Assembly: GCA_025353165.1 (NCBI GenBank)
Contig: JANXRE010000188.1
Coordinates: 1-52,739 of the forward strand
Direction: 5' to 3'
From: Acidobacteriota bacterium
GTDB taxonomy: Bacteria > Acidobacteriota > Terriglobia > Bryobacterales > Bryobacteraceae
DNA: 52,739 nucleotides
Positions within the stretch are counted from its first letter, which is position 1, and every line of letters starts with the position of its first letter. Below are positions 10,301-21,521 of this stretch, one piece after another. The notes under the pieces were generated by a model. The model saw only the letters and a list, made by a program, of their open reading frames with translations. It did not search any database and was not told the origin of the DNA. The translations under genes and the position numbers were made by a program.

Positions 10301-12927
10301 CCGCCGACGGTGGTGGACGCAGGCGATAGGGAAGTTGCCGTAGGTACAGGATTGTCGATGGTGAAGACCACGGTGTTAGATATGTTGCCACCCGGTATGA
10401 TCACGCCCACATTGGCGGTCCCCGCGTTGGTCAGGTCGCCGGCCGGCACGGCTGCAGTTAGCTGCGTCGCACTTACAAAGGTGGTGGTGAGATTGACGCC
10501 GTTCCACTGCACGACGGCCATATTGGTAAACCCGCCGCCATTGACCGTTAAGCTAAATGCGGCGCTACCAACTAAGACCGAAGAAGGAGAAAGGCTAGTG
10601 ACTGCCGGAATGCCGGTAATGCTGGCGACATTTGTGCCCCAGACACTGCGGCCATGGGTGGCGGCACGCAGGTTCTGGGTTGCGGCGTGAAGTTTCAGGC
10701 TGGTCACGGCCACGCGGGGCAGACCGGTCGCCAGAGTTGTCCAGGCGGTTCCGCCGTTGGTGGTGTAAAAGACCCCGAAGTCCGTACCGACAAAGTAAGT
10801 GTTGGATTGCGAGGGGTCGATGGCGATATCGTTAGCCGGAATATTGGGCAGGTTGCCACTGACGTCCGTCCAGGTGGAACCGCCGTTCTGGGTCTGAAAG
10901 ACGTGGCCGAGACTATCGCCAAAACCGGAGAAACCAGAGAACGTCACGTACGCAACGCTGGCGTTGGACGGGTCGGCGGCGACGGCGGTCGGGTAACGGT
11001 TTGGCAGCATGCCGGATCCGGTGACATTGGTCCAGGTAGCGGTGGCGCCCAAAAGAGCGTTGCTGGTCACGCTGACGCGCCCGTCGCCGGAAATAGCCCA
11101 GACCGTGTTCGGGTCGACGGGGGAGATCGCGATCCCGGAGAGGTTTCCGCCATTGGTGAGATCGGGAGAGATGGCTGTCCACAAGGCAGCGCCATTCGTC
11201 GTTTGATAAACGTACTGGGTTCCGAAATAGAGGCGCAGCGGATTGGAAGGATCCATCGTTAGAGGGGGCGTCCAGGCGGAACGGTCGCTGGTATTGATTC
11301 CGTTCAACATGGAGGACCAGGAATTGCCGCCGTCCGTGGATTTGTCCAGACTGATCCCGATGCAGTTGGTGTACATCGTAGGCGGTACTGTCGTGCTGCC
11401 GATCGCCGTCGCGCCGCCGTCGCCGCAGTCTACGTCCTTCCAGGTGGTTGTCCCGCTGTAGAGTTCGGTGGTGTTATCCTGAGTACCCGCCAGCATGGTA
11501 TTGATGTCCACGAGATCGATGGAGATACCGGGATAGAACTGCAGAGTCGAGATACCCGCATTCAGGGAATTCCACGTGGGACTGACGGCGGTGAGGTTGG
11601 TAGTGCTCCAGATGCCACCGTCGTCGCCGGTGTAGAACTTCGATCCGTCGGCGGAGAAGACCAGGACGTGAGTGTCGGGGTGGAGATTGTTGTACGACGT
11701 CCAGGTGGCGCCGCCGTCCTTGCTGACGACCACCTGGCCGTTGTATTCGGACCCTCCGAGTACCACGACGTTGGAATTGCCGGGCTGGACCGCAACCGCG
11801 ATGTCATACCAGCACTGGCCGGCGCAGAAGTCGGGCGTGGAAGGGATATTGGTCCAGTTGTTGCCGCCGTCGGTGGTCTTGTAGAGGCCGAGCAAGTTGC
11901 TGGTGCTGCTGTCGGCGACGGCGGCCCACAGCGTGGTGGGCGTGTTCGGGTCCATCGCCAGGGCGACGCGGCCGGAGCCCGGCAGAGTATTGGAACCGGA
12001 GCCGTTGGCGGCGCTCCAGGTCAGCCCGGCATCGGTGGATCTGTAGACGCCCTTGCCGTCGAGCGCGGCATAGACGGTGGAGGGGGTTGCCGTATCGAAA
12101 ATGACGCTGTAGGCTGATGCGCCGTTCACGTTGAGCTTTTGAATCCAGGTGGCTCCGCCGTCGGCGCTGCGGTAAACGCCGCTGGAGCCAGTGGGAAGGC
12201 AGCAACCGGCCGCGGCGAGAACAACATTTGAGTTGTTGGGCTGTACCGCCATGCCGCCGATTCGCGCGCCGCCTCCGCTGCCACCGGCAAACGGACCGGG
12301 GATGTTCGTCCAGGTAGCACCGCCGTCGGTGGATTTCAGAATGCCCTCACCGTAGTAGGCGTCGATGGAGTTGTTTTCTTCCCCGGTGCCTACGTAGATG
12401 GTGAGGTGGTTCTGCGGGTCGATGGCGATGGAACCGGTCGCCAGCGAGGCCTGTGTATCCGTGAGCGGTGTCCAGGTACTCCCTCCGTCGGTGGTCTTCC
12501 AGACGCCGCCCTGAGCGGCGCCGAGGTAGACAATGTTGGCGTTGGTCGGATCCACCGCCAGGGCAGATACGCGCCCGGAGGTGACGCCCCAGAAGCCGTT
12601 CAAGATCGCCGGTCCCAGCAGTTGCCAGGCGCCGACCGCATCGTTGACGCCGCCACGCCCGCTAGCGGCCTGTTCCTCGGCAAGCTTCTTCTGGAATTCC
12701 AACCAGCCGCGGCGATGAGCGCCCGCGGGAATCTGCTGATGCGGGTAAGCGCGCTGCTGGTAGAACCAATCCATGCGCTGCCGCAGGAGATTCTTTTGCA
12801 CATCGGACTTCGGGGGGCGTATCGCCTCCTGCGCCTGTGCCAAAGGGAAGGAGAGAGAAAACGAAGTCAGAAGCAGTGCGCCAAGAGCAGGGCGGAGGGA
12901 GAAAAGAATAGCCTCGTCCAGGACCAT
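7381..12927 (-). CDS. giant secreted beta-propeller protein with twelve TIG/IPT repeats
   Basis: An 1848-residue protein. I start it at the ATG ending at 12927, which leads straight into a signal peptide (ALGALLLTSFSLSFPLAQAQ); an upstream start at 13035 would overlap the small membrane gene. Residues about 100-770 contain many sortilin/BNR-like blades (GVWKTTDGGSTW, GILKSTDGGATW, VFYTTNGGTAW), forming one or two beta propellers related to Vps10/GH74/sialidase repeats. From about residue 771 to the end come twelve immunoglobulin-like TIG/IPT repeats of about 90 residues each, with the recurrent WNG...TTFVSA..LTA core and a PxPGGGTS turn. No sorting signal is seen at the C-terminus. Probably a secreted adhesion or polysaccharide-binding protein; no catalytic residues can be assigned. 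Confidence 0.85.
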   Translation of the reverse strand: MVLDEAILFSLRPALGALLLTSFSLSFPLAQAQEAIRPPKSDVQKNLLRQRMDWFYQQRAYPHQQIPAGAHRRGWLEFQKKLAEEQAASGRGGVNDAVGAWQLLGPAILNGFWGVTSGRVSALAVDPTNANIVYLGAAQGGVWKTTDGGSTWTPLTDTQASLATGSIAIDPQNHLTIYVGTGEENNSIDAYYGEGILKSTDGGATWTNIPGPFAGGSGGGARIGGMAVQPNNSNVVLAAAGCCLPTGSSGVYRSADGGATWIQKLNVNGASAYSVIFDTATPSTVYAALDGKGVYRSTDAGLTWSAANGSGSNTLPGSGRVALAMDPNTPTTLWAAVADSSTSNLLGLYKTTDGGNNWTNIPSTPDFCAGQCWYDIAVAVQPGNSNVVVLGGSEYNGQVVVSKDGGATWTSYNNLHPDTHVLVFSADGSKFYTGDDGGIWSTTNLTAVSPTWNSLNAGISTLQFYPGISIDLVDINTMLAGTQDNTTELYSGTTTWKDVDCGDGGATAIGSTTVPPTMYTNCIGISLDKSTDGGNSWSSMLNGINTSDRSAWTPPLTMDPSNPLRLYFGTQYVYQTTNGAALWTAISPDLTNGGNLSGIAISPVDPNTVWAISGDGRVSVTSNALLGATATWTNVTGSGMLPNRYPTAVAADPSNASVAYVTFSGFSGFGDSLGHVFQTQNGGSTWTDVSGNLPNIPANDIAIDPSQSNTYFVGTDFGVFYTTNGGTAWTTLATGLPRVAVTSLKLHAATQNLRAATHGRSVWGTNVASITGIPAVTSLSPSSVLVGSAAFSLTVNGGGFTNMAVVQWNGVNLTTTFVSATQLTAAVPAGDLTNAGTANVGVIIPGGNISNTVVFTIDNPVPTATSLSPASTTVGGSGFTLTVTGTNFVNGATVLWNGSSRTTTFVSATTLTAAITAADINHTGTALVSVSNPGPGGGTSGTVSFSIVNPVPVATSLSPVSQTAGGAKFTLTVNGHGFVSGASVLWNGASLTTTFVTAAQLTTSVPALDIASPGTATVKVSNPGPGGGLSGGLTFTISNPLPVVTRTTPTTQTAGGAAFTLTVSGTSFEPNSVVLWNGSSRTTTFVSATSLTAAITAADIATPGTANVSVSTPVPGGGTSGTIAFIISNPKPTVTTLSPSGAIAGSGAFTLTANGANFVPGAIVQWNSLNRATTFVSSTQLTAAITGADVAAAGTAKVAVVNPAPGGGTSASLDFTIGNPVPVAGALSPSSALLNGPAFTLTVTGSSFVNTSTVRWGNTALTTTFVNTGKLTASVPASDLTKAGTDNVTVMNPGSGGGTSSALTFTVNNPAATLTSISPASVAAGSASFTLTATGTNFVSGATMNWNGTSLNTTFVSAASLTATIPASDVKTPGTATVNVSNPSPGGGTTASKNFSIVNPVPSVTRLSPTNQTAGGAAFTLTVTGTNFEPNSVVLWNGSSRTTTYVSAISLTAAITAADIATPGTANVSVTTPAPGGGTSGTIAFTIDNSKPTVTTLSPSSAIAGSGAFTLTVTGASFVPGAIVQWNSLNRVTTFVSATQLTAAITAADVAAAGTVKVAVANPAPGGGTSTNLNFTINNPIPVAGGLSPSSALLNGAAFTLTVTGSSFVNGSTVHWGNTALTTTFVNSGKLTASVPASDLTKAGTDNVTVVNPAPGGGTSGVLTFTVNNPAPTLTSISPNSAVAGSASLTLTATGSNFVSGATIDWNGSALVTTFVSAASLTATIPAPDLKSPGPATVTVSNPAPGGGVSAAKTFTLTNPVPAISTLSPTNANHGGAAFTLTVNGTGFETDSTVLWNGSARTTTYVSGTELQAALAAADIATAGSANVTVTTPAPGGGTSAAAAFTIR
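7651..9810 (-). repeat. two tandem copies of a 1080-bp, four-TIG supra-repeat inside the TIG gene
   Basis: TIG repeats 8-11 (about 7651-8730) and 4-7 (about 8731-9810) match unit by unit in order (4 with 8, 5 with 9, 6 with 10, 7 with 11) far better than any neighbours do. The DNA agrees: for example, the stretch beginning caagctgttcca at 8341 recurs at 9421, an offset of exactly 1080 = 4 x 270 nt. Repeat 12 resembles 4 and 8, so a third cycle may have begun. Boundaries are approximate. Confidence 0.85.
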
Positions 12928-12971
12928 AGGGTGTGAGCCGATTCTACCCCACCCGGAGCCTCCCGAGAAGA

Positions 12972-13214
12972 CTAATTCAAGCCGAGCGGGTGCTTGCTCA
13001 CCTGCTCCTCCATCGGCGGCCGGCGCGAGATCCATATCCTGCGTACCTGTTCCGCGGCGACGAGAATCAGCCCGAGCGCGATCACGATCAGTCCCACCGG
13101 CGGCATGCCGGTCCGCAGGCCGCGTATCGCGAGGAAGACAAGCAGCAGCACCGCGACGGCGAGCCGGATGATAGGTCCGGCGGGCAAGGGGCGGCGATCG
13201 CGTGCAACAGCCAT
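12972..13214 (-). CDS. small two-helix membrane protein
   Basis: An 80-residue protein starting at an ATG (complement of 13212-13214). It has two hydrophobic segments, about residues 16-33 (IIRLAVAVLLLVFLAIRG) and 38-53 (PPVGLIVIALGLILVAAE), joined by a short GLRTGMP turn. The N-terminus and loop are Arg-rich and the tail RRIWISRRPPMEEQVSKH is charged, so the tail is likely cytoplasmic. No family is recognised. It is just upstream of the TIG-protein gene (44 nt apart) and downstream of the decayed leuS copy on the same strand. Confidence 0.6.
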   Translation of the reverse strand: MAVARDRRPLPAGPIIRLAVAVLLLVFLAIRGLRTGMPPVGLIVIALGLILVAAEQVRRIWISRRPPMEEQVSKHPLGLN

Positions 13215-13231
13215 TGGTCGTTGCCGTTATC

Positions 13232-13450
13232 CTAACGCAAGCCGGCGTTCACCAGTTTGTCCGGAACCAGCACGATTTCAAGATCTGCCTGCCGTCCGCG
13301 ACGCGCGCACCTTCGGTTCCGCCAACGATAAGATCCTGGAAAACGCCGCACCCCCGCACGCCGTCGTCTCCGGTGCGCGCCGGGAGCTTCACTGTGCCTT
13401 AAAACAGGCCCACGCTGACTTGCTCCCACGGGATGTTAGCGACAGCGCAT
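13232..13450 (-). pseudogene. decayed duplicate of the leuS 3' end
   Basis: On the minus strand this stretch repeats the end of leuS. The last codons encode VLVPDKLVNAGLR then TAG/TAA, against VVVPDKLVNVVVR in leuS, and at the DNA level the block gttcaccagtttgtccggaa is shared (about 13246-13265 and 13593-13612). Further upstream the matching residues (VKLPAR, EGARVADGRQI, WEQ) fall in different frames, so the copy carries frameshifts and lacks roughly 60-70 nt relative to leuS. It lies about 350 nt downstream of the functional copy, as a direct repeat. A 33-codon frame at 13436-13536 between the two is of unknown meaning. This is not expected to be expressed as a protein. Confidence 0.75.
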
Positions 13451-13578
13451 CCGCCTCCCGTCTTTGCCACACCGCTCCAGCCATTCCAACTTTTCAGTAG
13501 CGGAGCGGCTTTCCATTTGATTTCGCAGATCGCTCATTTGCCTTACCCTATCCCGGTTTCGTCCTGAACCCGCCGATC

Positions 13579-16029
<2,451 letters not shown>

Positions 16030-16109
16030 TCCCCTTCACTGTACCAACTTGTTCAAACAAAACGATCTTCCGGGGCTACGGTACCAGTACCTTCGGATGA
16101 AATTAACCG

Positions 16110-16138
16110 TTCTCAACCAGGGGCCTTGAGGCTATACT
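16110..16138 (+). promoter_or_regulatory. likely promoter of the second TonB-dependent receptor
   Basis: TATACT at 16133-16138 has TTCTCA 17 nt upstream (16110-16115). The -10 is a strong match and the -35 moderate. A start site near 16145 excludes the in-frame TTG at 16140 as the initiation codon and supports ATG 16173 or GTG 16176. Confidence 0.45.
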
Positions 16139-16172
16139 GTTGGAGGCATTCCATGCCGCACCTTTCGGAGGA

Positions 16173-19100
16173 ATGGTGAAAGCGCCAGTTGGGGTTGTCT
16201 TACTCTTCTTATGGATCTTCTCGTTCCCCGTCACCGGCGGCGCGGGCGGACGAATCACCGGCGCCGTCACCGACCCGCAGAGCCTCGCCGTCACCGGGGC
16301 ACGCGTCACCGCCATCCACACTTTTACGAATCTTCGCCGGACTGCGCGGTCCGATTCCGCCGGCATGTACTCTTTCCTCAACTTGCCGGTCGGGGTTTAC
16401 GACATTGAGGTCGAAGCCGCCGGATTCCAAATGTACCGCCGTTTGCAGCTTGTGCTGGACGCGAACAGCACCCTGCAGGCGGACGTTTTGTTGACGGTGG
16501 GACCAAGGACCGAGCGGGTCACGGTTGCGGCGTCGCGGATGCTGGTGGAGAGCGTCGACACGCAGTTGGGTGAAGTCATCCACGGATCGAAAATAGAGGC
16601 CATTCCCCTGAACGGGCGGAGTTTCATGGACCTGCTGGCGCTGCAGCCGGGCGTTGCTCCGGCCACCACGATCACCGGAGGGTCCATCCAGGCCGCCGGC
16701 GCGGCGATCCTGGCGCCTTCCGGCAACCTGAGCCCCGGCACGGTATCGATCAACGGGCAGAGGGAATACGCCAACGGTTTCACGGTGAACGACACGGACG
16801 TGGTGGAGCGGTTCACCATGGGCGCGGCGGTGATTCCCAACCTGGAATCGATTGAGGAGTTTCGTATTCTCACCGGGAACTTCGATGCTGAATACGGAAA
16901 CTATAGCGGCGGGCGGATCAACCTGGTTACCAAGTCCGGCGGCAACCAGTTCCACGGTACGGCATTCGAGTTTCTTCGCAACACGGACCTGGATTCCCGA
17001 AACTTCTATTCGCCGGCTCGCGCAGCCTTTCAGCAGAATCAATTCGGCGGGATCCTGGGAGGTCCGATCGTCCGGAATAACGTCTTCTTCTCCACGGATT
17101 ACCAGGGAACCCGCCTGCAGCAGGGCGTCGACACCGGACTAATCCAGGTTCCGTCGATCCTGAACCGGGGCGGCGACTTCTCGGACGTGGCGAATCTGTT
17201 GGGCGGAGACGTCACTGGCCAGTACTGGGCCGACCAGCTTTCAAAGAAGCTGGGCTACGCGGTTTCGCCGGGCGAAGCGTACTACAAACCAGGCTGCGCG
17301 AGCACGGCGCAGTGCGTGTTTCCAAACGCGGTGATTCCGAGGAGCGCGTGGTCCGGACCGGCTCGGCAACTGCTGCAGTACATTCCGTCGCCAAATCTTT
17401 CGAACGGCTATTTCTCGACATCGTCGGCGGCCAAGACGTTGCGGGACGACAAGGGAGCGGTCCGCGTCGACGCCGGCACCCGATTCGGCATGCTTTCGTC
17501 GTACTACTTCGCCGACGATTATTCGCTTGACAATCCTTACCCGACGTCGCAGGGCGGAGCCAATGTTCCCGGCTTCAACGCGCTGAATCTGGGCCGTTCC
17601 CAATTGCTGAACCTTGGCATTACGAAGAGCTTCGGGTCGCGGACCGTGAACGAGTTCCACTTCTCCTTCGTGCGCGCCGCGAACGTCGTCGGCACGCCGA
17701 TGGGCACGGTGGGAACCAGTCTGGCGTCGCAGGGATTCGTAACGGACTCGGGGGCGCCAAGCATCCGGCCGCAGCGCCCGTCCATCGCCGGCGTCGAGAA
17801 CGCGATCTTCAACAACTTCATCCTCGGGTCGACGATCACCGGCTTGAACCAGATCGACAACACGTACGAATTCCGCGACAGCTTCTCGCGTGCCGCCGGC
17901 GCGCACACATGGAAGGCCGGGGGCGAGTTGCTGCTCAGCCTGGTGAACTCCGCGGCCAACGTTCAGTCGAACGGATCGTTTTCGTTCTTCGGCTCGGAGA
18001 CCGGCAGTGGTTTCGCCGATTTCCTCATCGGCGTTCCCAGCTTCTACAAACAGGGCGACGCGCAAGCGTTTTATATGCGCAACCGGTATGGCGCGCTGTT
18101 CGCGGAAGATAGCTGGCGGATTCGCCCCCGTCTGATCCTGAACTACGGCCTGCGGTGGGACGTCGTAATGCCGTGGTTCGAGAAGTACAACCAGATCCAG
18201 ACGTTGGCGCCCGGCGAGCAGTCCGTCGTGTTTCCGGGAGCGCCGAAGGGACTGGTGTTCCCGGGCGATCCCGGCGTATCGCGCTCGCTCGCGTCCGTGC
18301 GCTGGAACAACCTGTCGCCGCGCGTCGGACTAGCCTGGTCGCCCAGGAGCGGCGACGATCGCACCAGCATCCGCGTCGGATTCGGGCGGTTCTTCTCCGC
18401 CGTGGAAGGCGTGTCGGCGGGTGTCATGGCCGGCGATCCTCCCTATGGCAGCACCTACTCCAGTCCAGCGCCGCCGCTGTTTTCGAACCCGTTCATCACC
18501 GCGTCCACCGGTTACGACAACCGGCAGCGGTTCCCCATCCACTTCCCGCCGTTGAATGCCTCCGCTTCCAACCCCAATTCGAGCGTGGACTGGACGCCGT
18601 TCCTTCCCGTATCGGGCTTGCCGGGATATAAGCCGGACGGCGTCACGCCTTATTCGGAGCAGTACACGCTGTCTCTCCAACGCCAGTTCGGCCGGAGCAC
18701 GGTGGTCACCGCGAGCTACGTCGGCAGCCAGTCTCACCACCTGCTGACGCTGGTGCAGGCGAACCCGGGCAATCCGGCGCTGTGCCTCAGCCTAAGCCAG
18801 ACCAGCCAGGTGGCGGCGGGTACTCCTACGTGCGGGCCGTTCGGGGAATCGGGCGTCTATACGACCGCGAGCGGCGCAGTCGTCCACGGCACACGTCCCG
18901 TGTTCGGATCGAACTTCGGCAGCGTGGACTGGCTGACCACCGTCGGGAACGCCAACTACAACGCGCTCCAATTCAGCGTCCGGCATGTCAGCCGCGGACT
19001 GGAACTCCAGGCGAGTTACACGTACGGCAAGTCCCTGGATAACTCCTCCAGCATCTCGGAGCAGTTGAATCCTTACAATTACCGCGCGACCTACTCCCCG

Positions 19101-19667
19101 TCGGCCTTCGACCTGAAGCACAACCTCGTGTTGAGCTACCGGTGGGAAGCGCCGTTTGACCGGCTGCTCGGAGTTCGCAACGGCTGGACCGGCGGGTGGG
19201 TGTTGTCGGGCATCAGCCGCTTTGCCAGCGGGTTCCCGGTCACCTTCACGAACGCGAGCGATAACTCGCTGATGGGCACGCAGCCGAACGGAGTGAACTC
19301 GTATGGCGCGGATCTGCCGGACCTGCAGCCCGGCGCGTTGAATCTGAATCGCGACCCGCGCAACGGGCTGGCGTATTTCAACACGTCGCTGTTCAGCCTG
19401 CAGCCGTTGGGAACGCCGGGTACGGCTCCGCGCCGGCTCTTTTACGGCCCGGGTATGCAGAACTTCGACATGGCGCTTTCCAAGATAATCCGCTTGGGCG
19501 AAGCGCGATCGCTGCAATTCCGGCTGGAGGCCTTCAACGCCTTTAACCACACGCAGTTCTTCGGCCCGGCGTCGGTGAACGGCGAAATCACCAGTTCGGC
19601 GTTCGGCCAGGTAGTGAGCGCGGCCGCGCCGCGGCTGGTGCAGTTGGGAGTGCGGCTGGCGTTTTAA
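16173..19667 (+). CDS. TonB-dependent receptor (Oar-like) with carboxypeptidase-regulatory domain
   Basis: A 1164-residue outer-membrane protein. I use ATG 16173 (alternative GTG 16176, with GGAGG at 16167-16171), because the signal peptide VGVVLLFLWIFSFPVTGG begins there. The N-terminal beta sandwich follows (GRITGAVTDPQSLAVTGARV, MYSFLNLPVGVYDIEVEAAG), then a plug (INGQREYANGFTVNDTDV, EEFRILTGNFDAEYG) and a long barrel. The end VQLGVRLAF carries the expected terminal Phe. It is a paralogue of the 3712 gene with only moderate similarity. Its stop overlaps the convergent nfo stop by 4 nt, so no space is left for a terminator. Ligand unknown. Confidence 0.9.
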   Translation: MVKAPVGVVLLFLWIFSFPVTGGAGGRITGAVTDPQSLAVTGARVTAIHTFTNLRRTARSDSAGMYSFLNLPVGVYDIEVEAAGFQMYRRLQLVLDANSTLQADVLLTVGPRTERVTVAASRMLVESVDTQLGEVIHGSKIEAIPLNGRSFMDLLALQPGVAPATTITGGSIQAAGAAILAPSGNLSPGTVSINGQREYANGFTVNDTDVVERFTMGAAVIPNLESIEEFRILTGNFDAEYGNYSGGRINLVTKSGGNQFHGTAFEFLRNTDLDSRNFYSPARAAFQQNQFGGILGGPIVRNNVFFSTDYQGTRLQQGVDTGLIQVPSILNRGGDFSDVANLLGGDVTGQYWADQLSKKLGYAVSPGEAYYKPGCASTAQCVFPNAVIPRSAWSGPARQLLQYIPSPNLSNGYFSTSSAAKTLRDDKGAVRVDAGTRFGMLSSYYFADDYSLDNPYPTSQGGANVPGFNALNLGRSQLLNLGITKSFGSRTVNEFHFSFVRAANVVGTPMGTVGTSLASQGFVTDSGAPSIRPQRPSIAGVENAIFNNFILGSTITGLNQIDNTYEFRDSFSRAAGAHTWKAGGELLLSLVNSAANVQSNGSFSFFGSETGSGFADFLIGVPSFYKQGDAQAFYMRNRYGALFAEDSWRIRPRLILNYGLRWDVVMPWFEKYNQIQTLAPGEQSVVFPGAPKGLVFPGDPGVSRSLASVRWNNLSPRVGLAWSPRSGDDRTSIRVGFGRFFSAVEGVSAGVMAGDPPYGSTYSSPAPPLFSNPFITASTGYDNRQRFPIHFPPLNASASNPNSSVDWTPFLPVSGLPGYKPDGVTPYSEQYTLSLQRQFGRSTVVTASYVGSQSHHLLTLVQANPGNPALCLSLSQTSQVAAGTPTCGPFGESGVYTTASGAVVHGTRPVFGSNFGSVDWLTTVGNANYNALQFSVRHVSRGLELQASYTYGKSLDNSSSISEQLNPYNYRATYSPSAFDLKHNLVLSYRWEAPFDRLLGVRNGWTGGWVLSGISRFASGFPVTFTNASDNSLMGTQPNGVNSYGADLPDLQPGALNLNRDPRNGLAYFNTSLFSLQPLGTPGTAPRRLFYGPGMQNFDMALSKIIRLGEARSLQFRLEAFNAFNHTQFFGPASVNGEITSSAFGQVVSAAAPRLVQLGVRLAF

Positions 19668-20518
19668 GAGTCACACAGACTCTTCAGCATCTCCACGTTT
19701 CGCTTGTCGTCGCCTTCGTTGTCCTCGGGTGTTTCCAGGATGAAGGCTTTGTCCCGGAGTTTCGGATGGGTTAGGATGCGGCGGAATCCCTCCGCGCCGA
19801 TATGGCCTTCGCCGATGTTGGCATGACGATCCAAGCGTGAGCCGAGCGCACCCTTGGAATCGTTGGCGTGGAATACCGGGATGTTTTCGAGTCCCAGGAT
19901 CGCATCCAGCAGGCGGACCGTTTCCTTCAGACCGTCGGGCTCCGCGATGTTGAAACCCGCCGCCAGACAGTGGCACGTGTCGATGCAGTAACCGATTTCG
20001 AGATCGACGCCGAGTTTGCCGGCGTATTCCCGCATCACGTGCAGTTCTTCGAACTTCGATCCAAGCGCGTTACCGCTGCCCGCCGTGTTCTCGAGCAGCA
20101 GTTTGAGCCCTTTCGTATTCAGCCCGCGAACCGACTCGGCCAGTGAATTGACAAAGGTGAGGATGCCCATCTCGACTCCCTGACCTTTCGAGTTCCCCGG
20201 GTGCGCCACCAGGAACTCCGCGCCGATCGCCAGCGCGCGCTCCAGTTCGCTGCGGAAGGCCGCGATCGATTTCGTCCGGATCGTCTCGTCGCCCGAAGCG
20301 AGATTGATCAGGTAGCTGTCATGGATCGCCAGCGGATACAGGTCGTGTTTCTCGCGCGCCCGCCGGAGATTTCGAATCGCGATGGGATCGGGAATCGAGG
20401 CGCGCCACATGCGCGGGCTCGAGGAGAAGATCTGGAACGCGTTGGCCCCGAGTTCCGCGGCCTTCAGCGCCGCTTTTTCGAGCGAACCCGCCGTGGAGGT
20501 ATGAATGCCGATCCGCAC
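19664..20518 (-). CDS. nfo: endonuclease IV (apurinic/apyrimidinic endonuclease)
   Basis: A 284-residue TIM-barrel base-excision-repair enzyme that cleaves 5' of abasic sites using three zinc ions. All nine metal ligands of the Nfo family can be placed: His in LAIHDSY, His in VAHPGNS, Glu in LLLENTAG, Asp and His in CIDTCH, His in VFHANDS, Asp and His in RLDRHANIG, and Glu in FILETPED. The start is GTG (complement of 20516-20518), directly abutting the TAA of the upstream aldo/keto reductase, so the two are translationally linked. Length is normal for the family. Confidence 0.95.
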   Translation of the reverse strand: MRIGIHTSTAGSLEKAALKAAELGANAFQIFSSSPRMWRASIPDPIAIRNLRRAREKHDLYPLAIHDSYLINLASGDETIRTKSIAAFRSELERALAIGAEFLVAHPGNSKGQGVEMGILTFVNSLAESVRGLNTKGLKLLLENTAGSGNALGSKFEELHVMREYAGKLGVDLEIGYCIDTCHCLAAGFNIAEPDGLKETVRLLDAILGLENIPVFHANDSKGALGSRLDRHANIGEGHIGAEGFRRILTHPKLRDKAFILETPEDNEGDDKRNVEMLKSLCDS

Positions 20519-21490
20519 TTATTGGTAGTAATTCTTACCCCAGGCGTGCCGCTTCAGGATCGACATCACATTCTCCGGCAGAGGCCCGAGGTCCGAGAGG
20601 CGCGTGTTCATCTCGACGTTCTTCACCCTGCGCATGCCGGGGATCACCGACGAGACCGCCGGATGAGATAAACAGAAGCGGAGAGCGATTTCCGCCAGCG
20701 AGCCTTCTACGCCTTTCAGGTCCTTGAGCAATGAATCCACGCGCTCCACGACTTCCCGTTTCCTGTCCCCGCGGAAGTAGTAGCCACGGAAGTCGCCCTT
20801 GTCGAAAGTGGTTTCCGGAGTGATCGTGCCGGTAAGCGCTCCCTCATCGAGCGGCACCCGCGCGATCACCCCGATATTGTGCCGGATGCACGCAGGGAAA
20901 AGATTACGTTCCGGGCTCTGATCGAAGACGTTATAGATGACCTGTACCGTGTCGATCATGCCGGTCTCGATCAACGCCAGGGCGGAGTCGGGCTGGTGGT
21001 CGTTGATGGAAATGCCGAACGCGCGCACCTTGCCGGCCTTCTTCAAATCGTCGATCGCGCGGCGCCAGTCGTCGCTCTGCATCAACCACTCCGGGTTCCA
21101 GACGTGGAACTGTTGCAGATCGATCGACTCCATCTTGAGGTTTCGCAGGCTCTGCTCGGTGCATGCCACGGTGTAGTCGTACGGGAAAACCTCTTGGATC
21201 CCGATGCCCGGGCGCGCCGGCCAGAGCTGGTTTCGCGGAGGAACCTTGGTGGCCACGAAAATCTTGCCGGGGGCTTCGCGTACAATCCGCCCGACCAACT
21301 CTTCGCTGTGACCCTCACCGTAGGCCAGCGCCGTGTCGATAAAATTCAAACCCAATTCGATTGCACGCCGCAGCGACGCGACCGACTCGTCGTCATCGCC
21401 TCCCAGCCACTGCTTTCCTCCGATGCCCCACGCGCCGTATCCGATTTCGGATACTTCGAATGCCGTCCGTCCAAGTCCGCGGTATTTCAT
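20519..21490 (-). CDS. aldo/keto reductase
   Basis: A 323-residue NADPH-dependent oxidoreductase of the AKR superfamily. I start it at the ATG of MKYRGLGRTAFEVSEIGYG, preceded by GGAGG five bases upstream, rather than at the longer open frame. The catalytic tetrad is visible: Asp and Tyr in DTALAYGEGHSE, Lys in FVATKVPP, and His in LQQFHVW. A cofactor region appears near ALRFCLSHPAVSSVIPGM. Related proteins reduce small aldehydes or keto sugars; the substrate is not determinable. It is first in an operon with nfo and divergent from the secreted protein at 21522, only about 30 nt away. Confidence 0.9.
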   Translation of the reverse strand: MKYRGLGRTAFEVSEIGYGAWGIGGKQWLGGDDDESVASLRRAIELGLNFIDTALAYGEGHSEELVGRIVREAPGKIFVATKVPPRNQLWPARPGIGIQEVFPYDYTVACTEQSLRNLKMESIDLQQFHVWNPEWLMQSDDWRRAIDDLKKAGKVRAFGISINDHQPDSALALIETGMIDTVQVIYNVFDQSPERNLFPACIRHNIGVIARVPLDEGALTGTITPETTFDKGDFRGYYFRGDRKREVVERVDSLLKDLKGVEGSLAEIALRFCLSHPAVSSVIPGMRRVKNVEMNTRLSDLGPLPENVMSILKRHAWGKNYYQ

Positions 21491-21521
21491 GTAACCTCCA
21501 TAATAGAGCCAGGGAGTGCCA

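Noticed and set aside
7651-10620. 270-nt periodicity as a possible CRISPR or minisatellite array
   Set aside because: It is explained by protein-level TIG domains in one continuous coding frame; units are diverged and there are no short identical repeats with unique spacers.
12928-13035. Upstream extension of the giant propeller/TIG protein to 13035
   Set aside because: It would overlap the small membrane gene at 12972-13214 and lacks a signal peptide, whereas the ATG at 12927 opens one.
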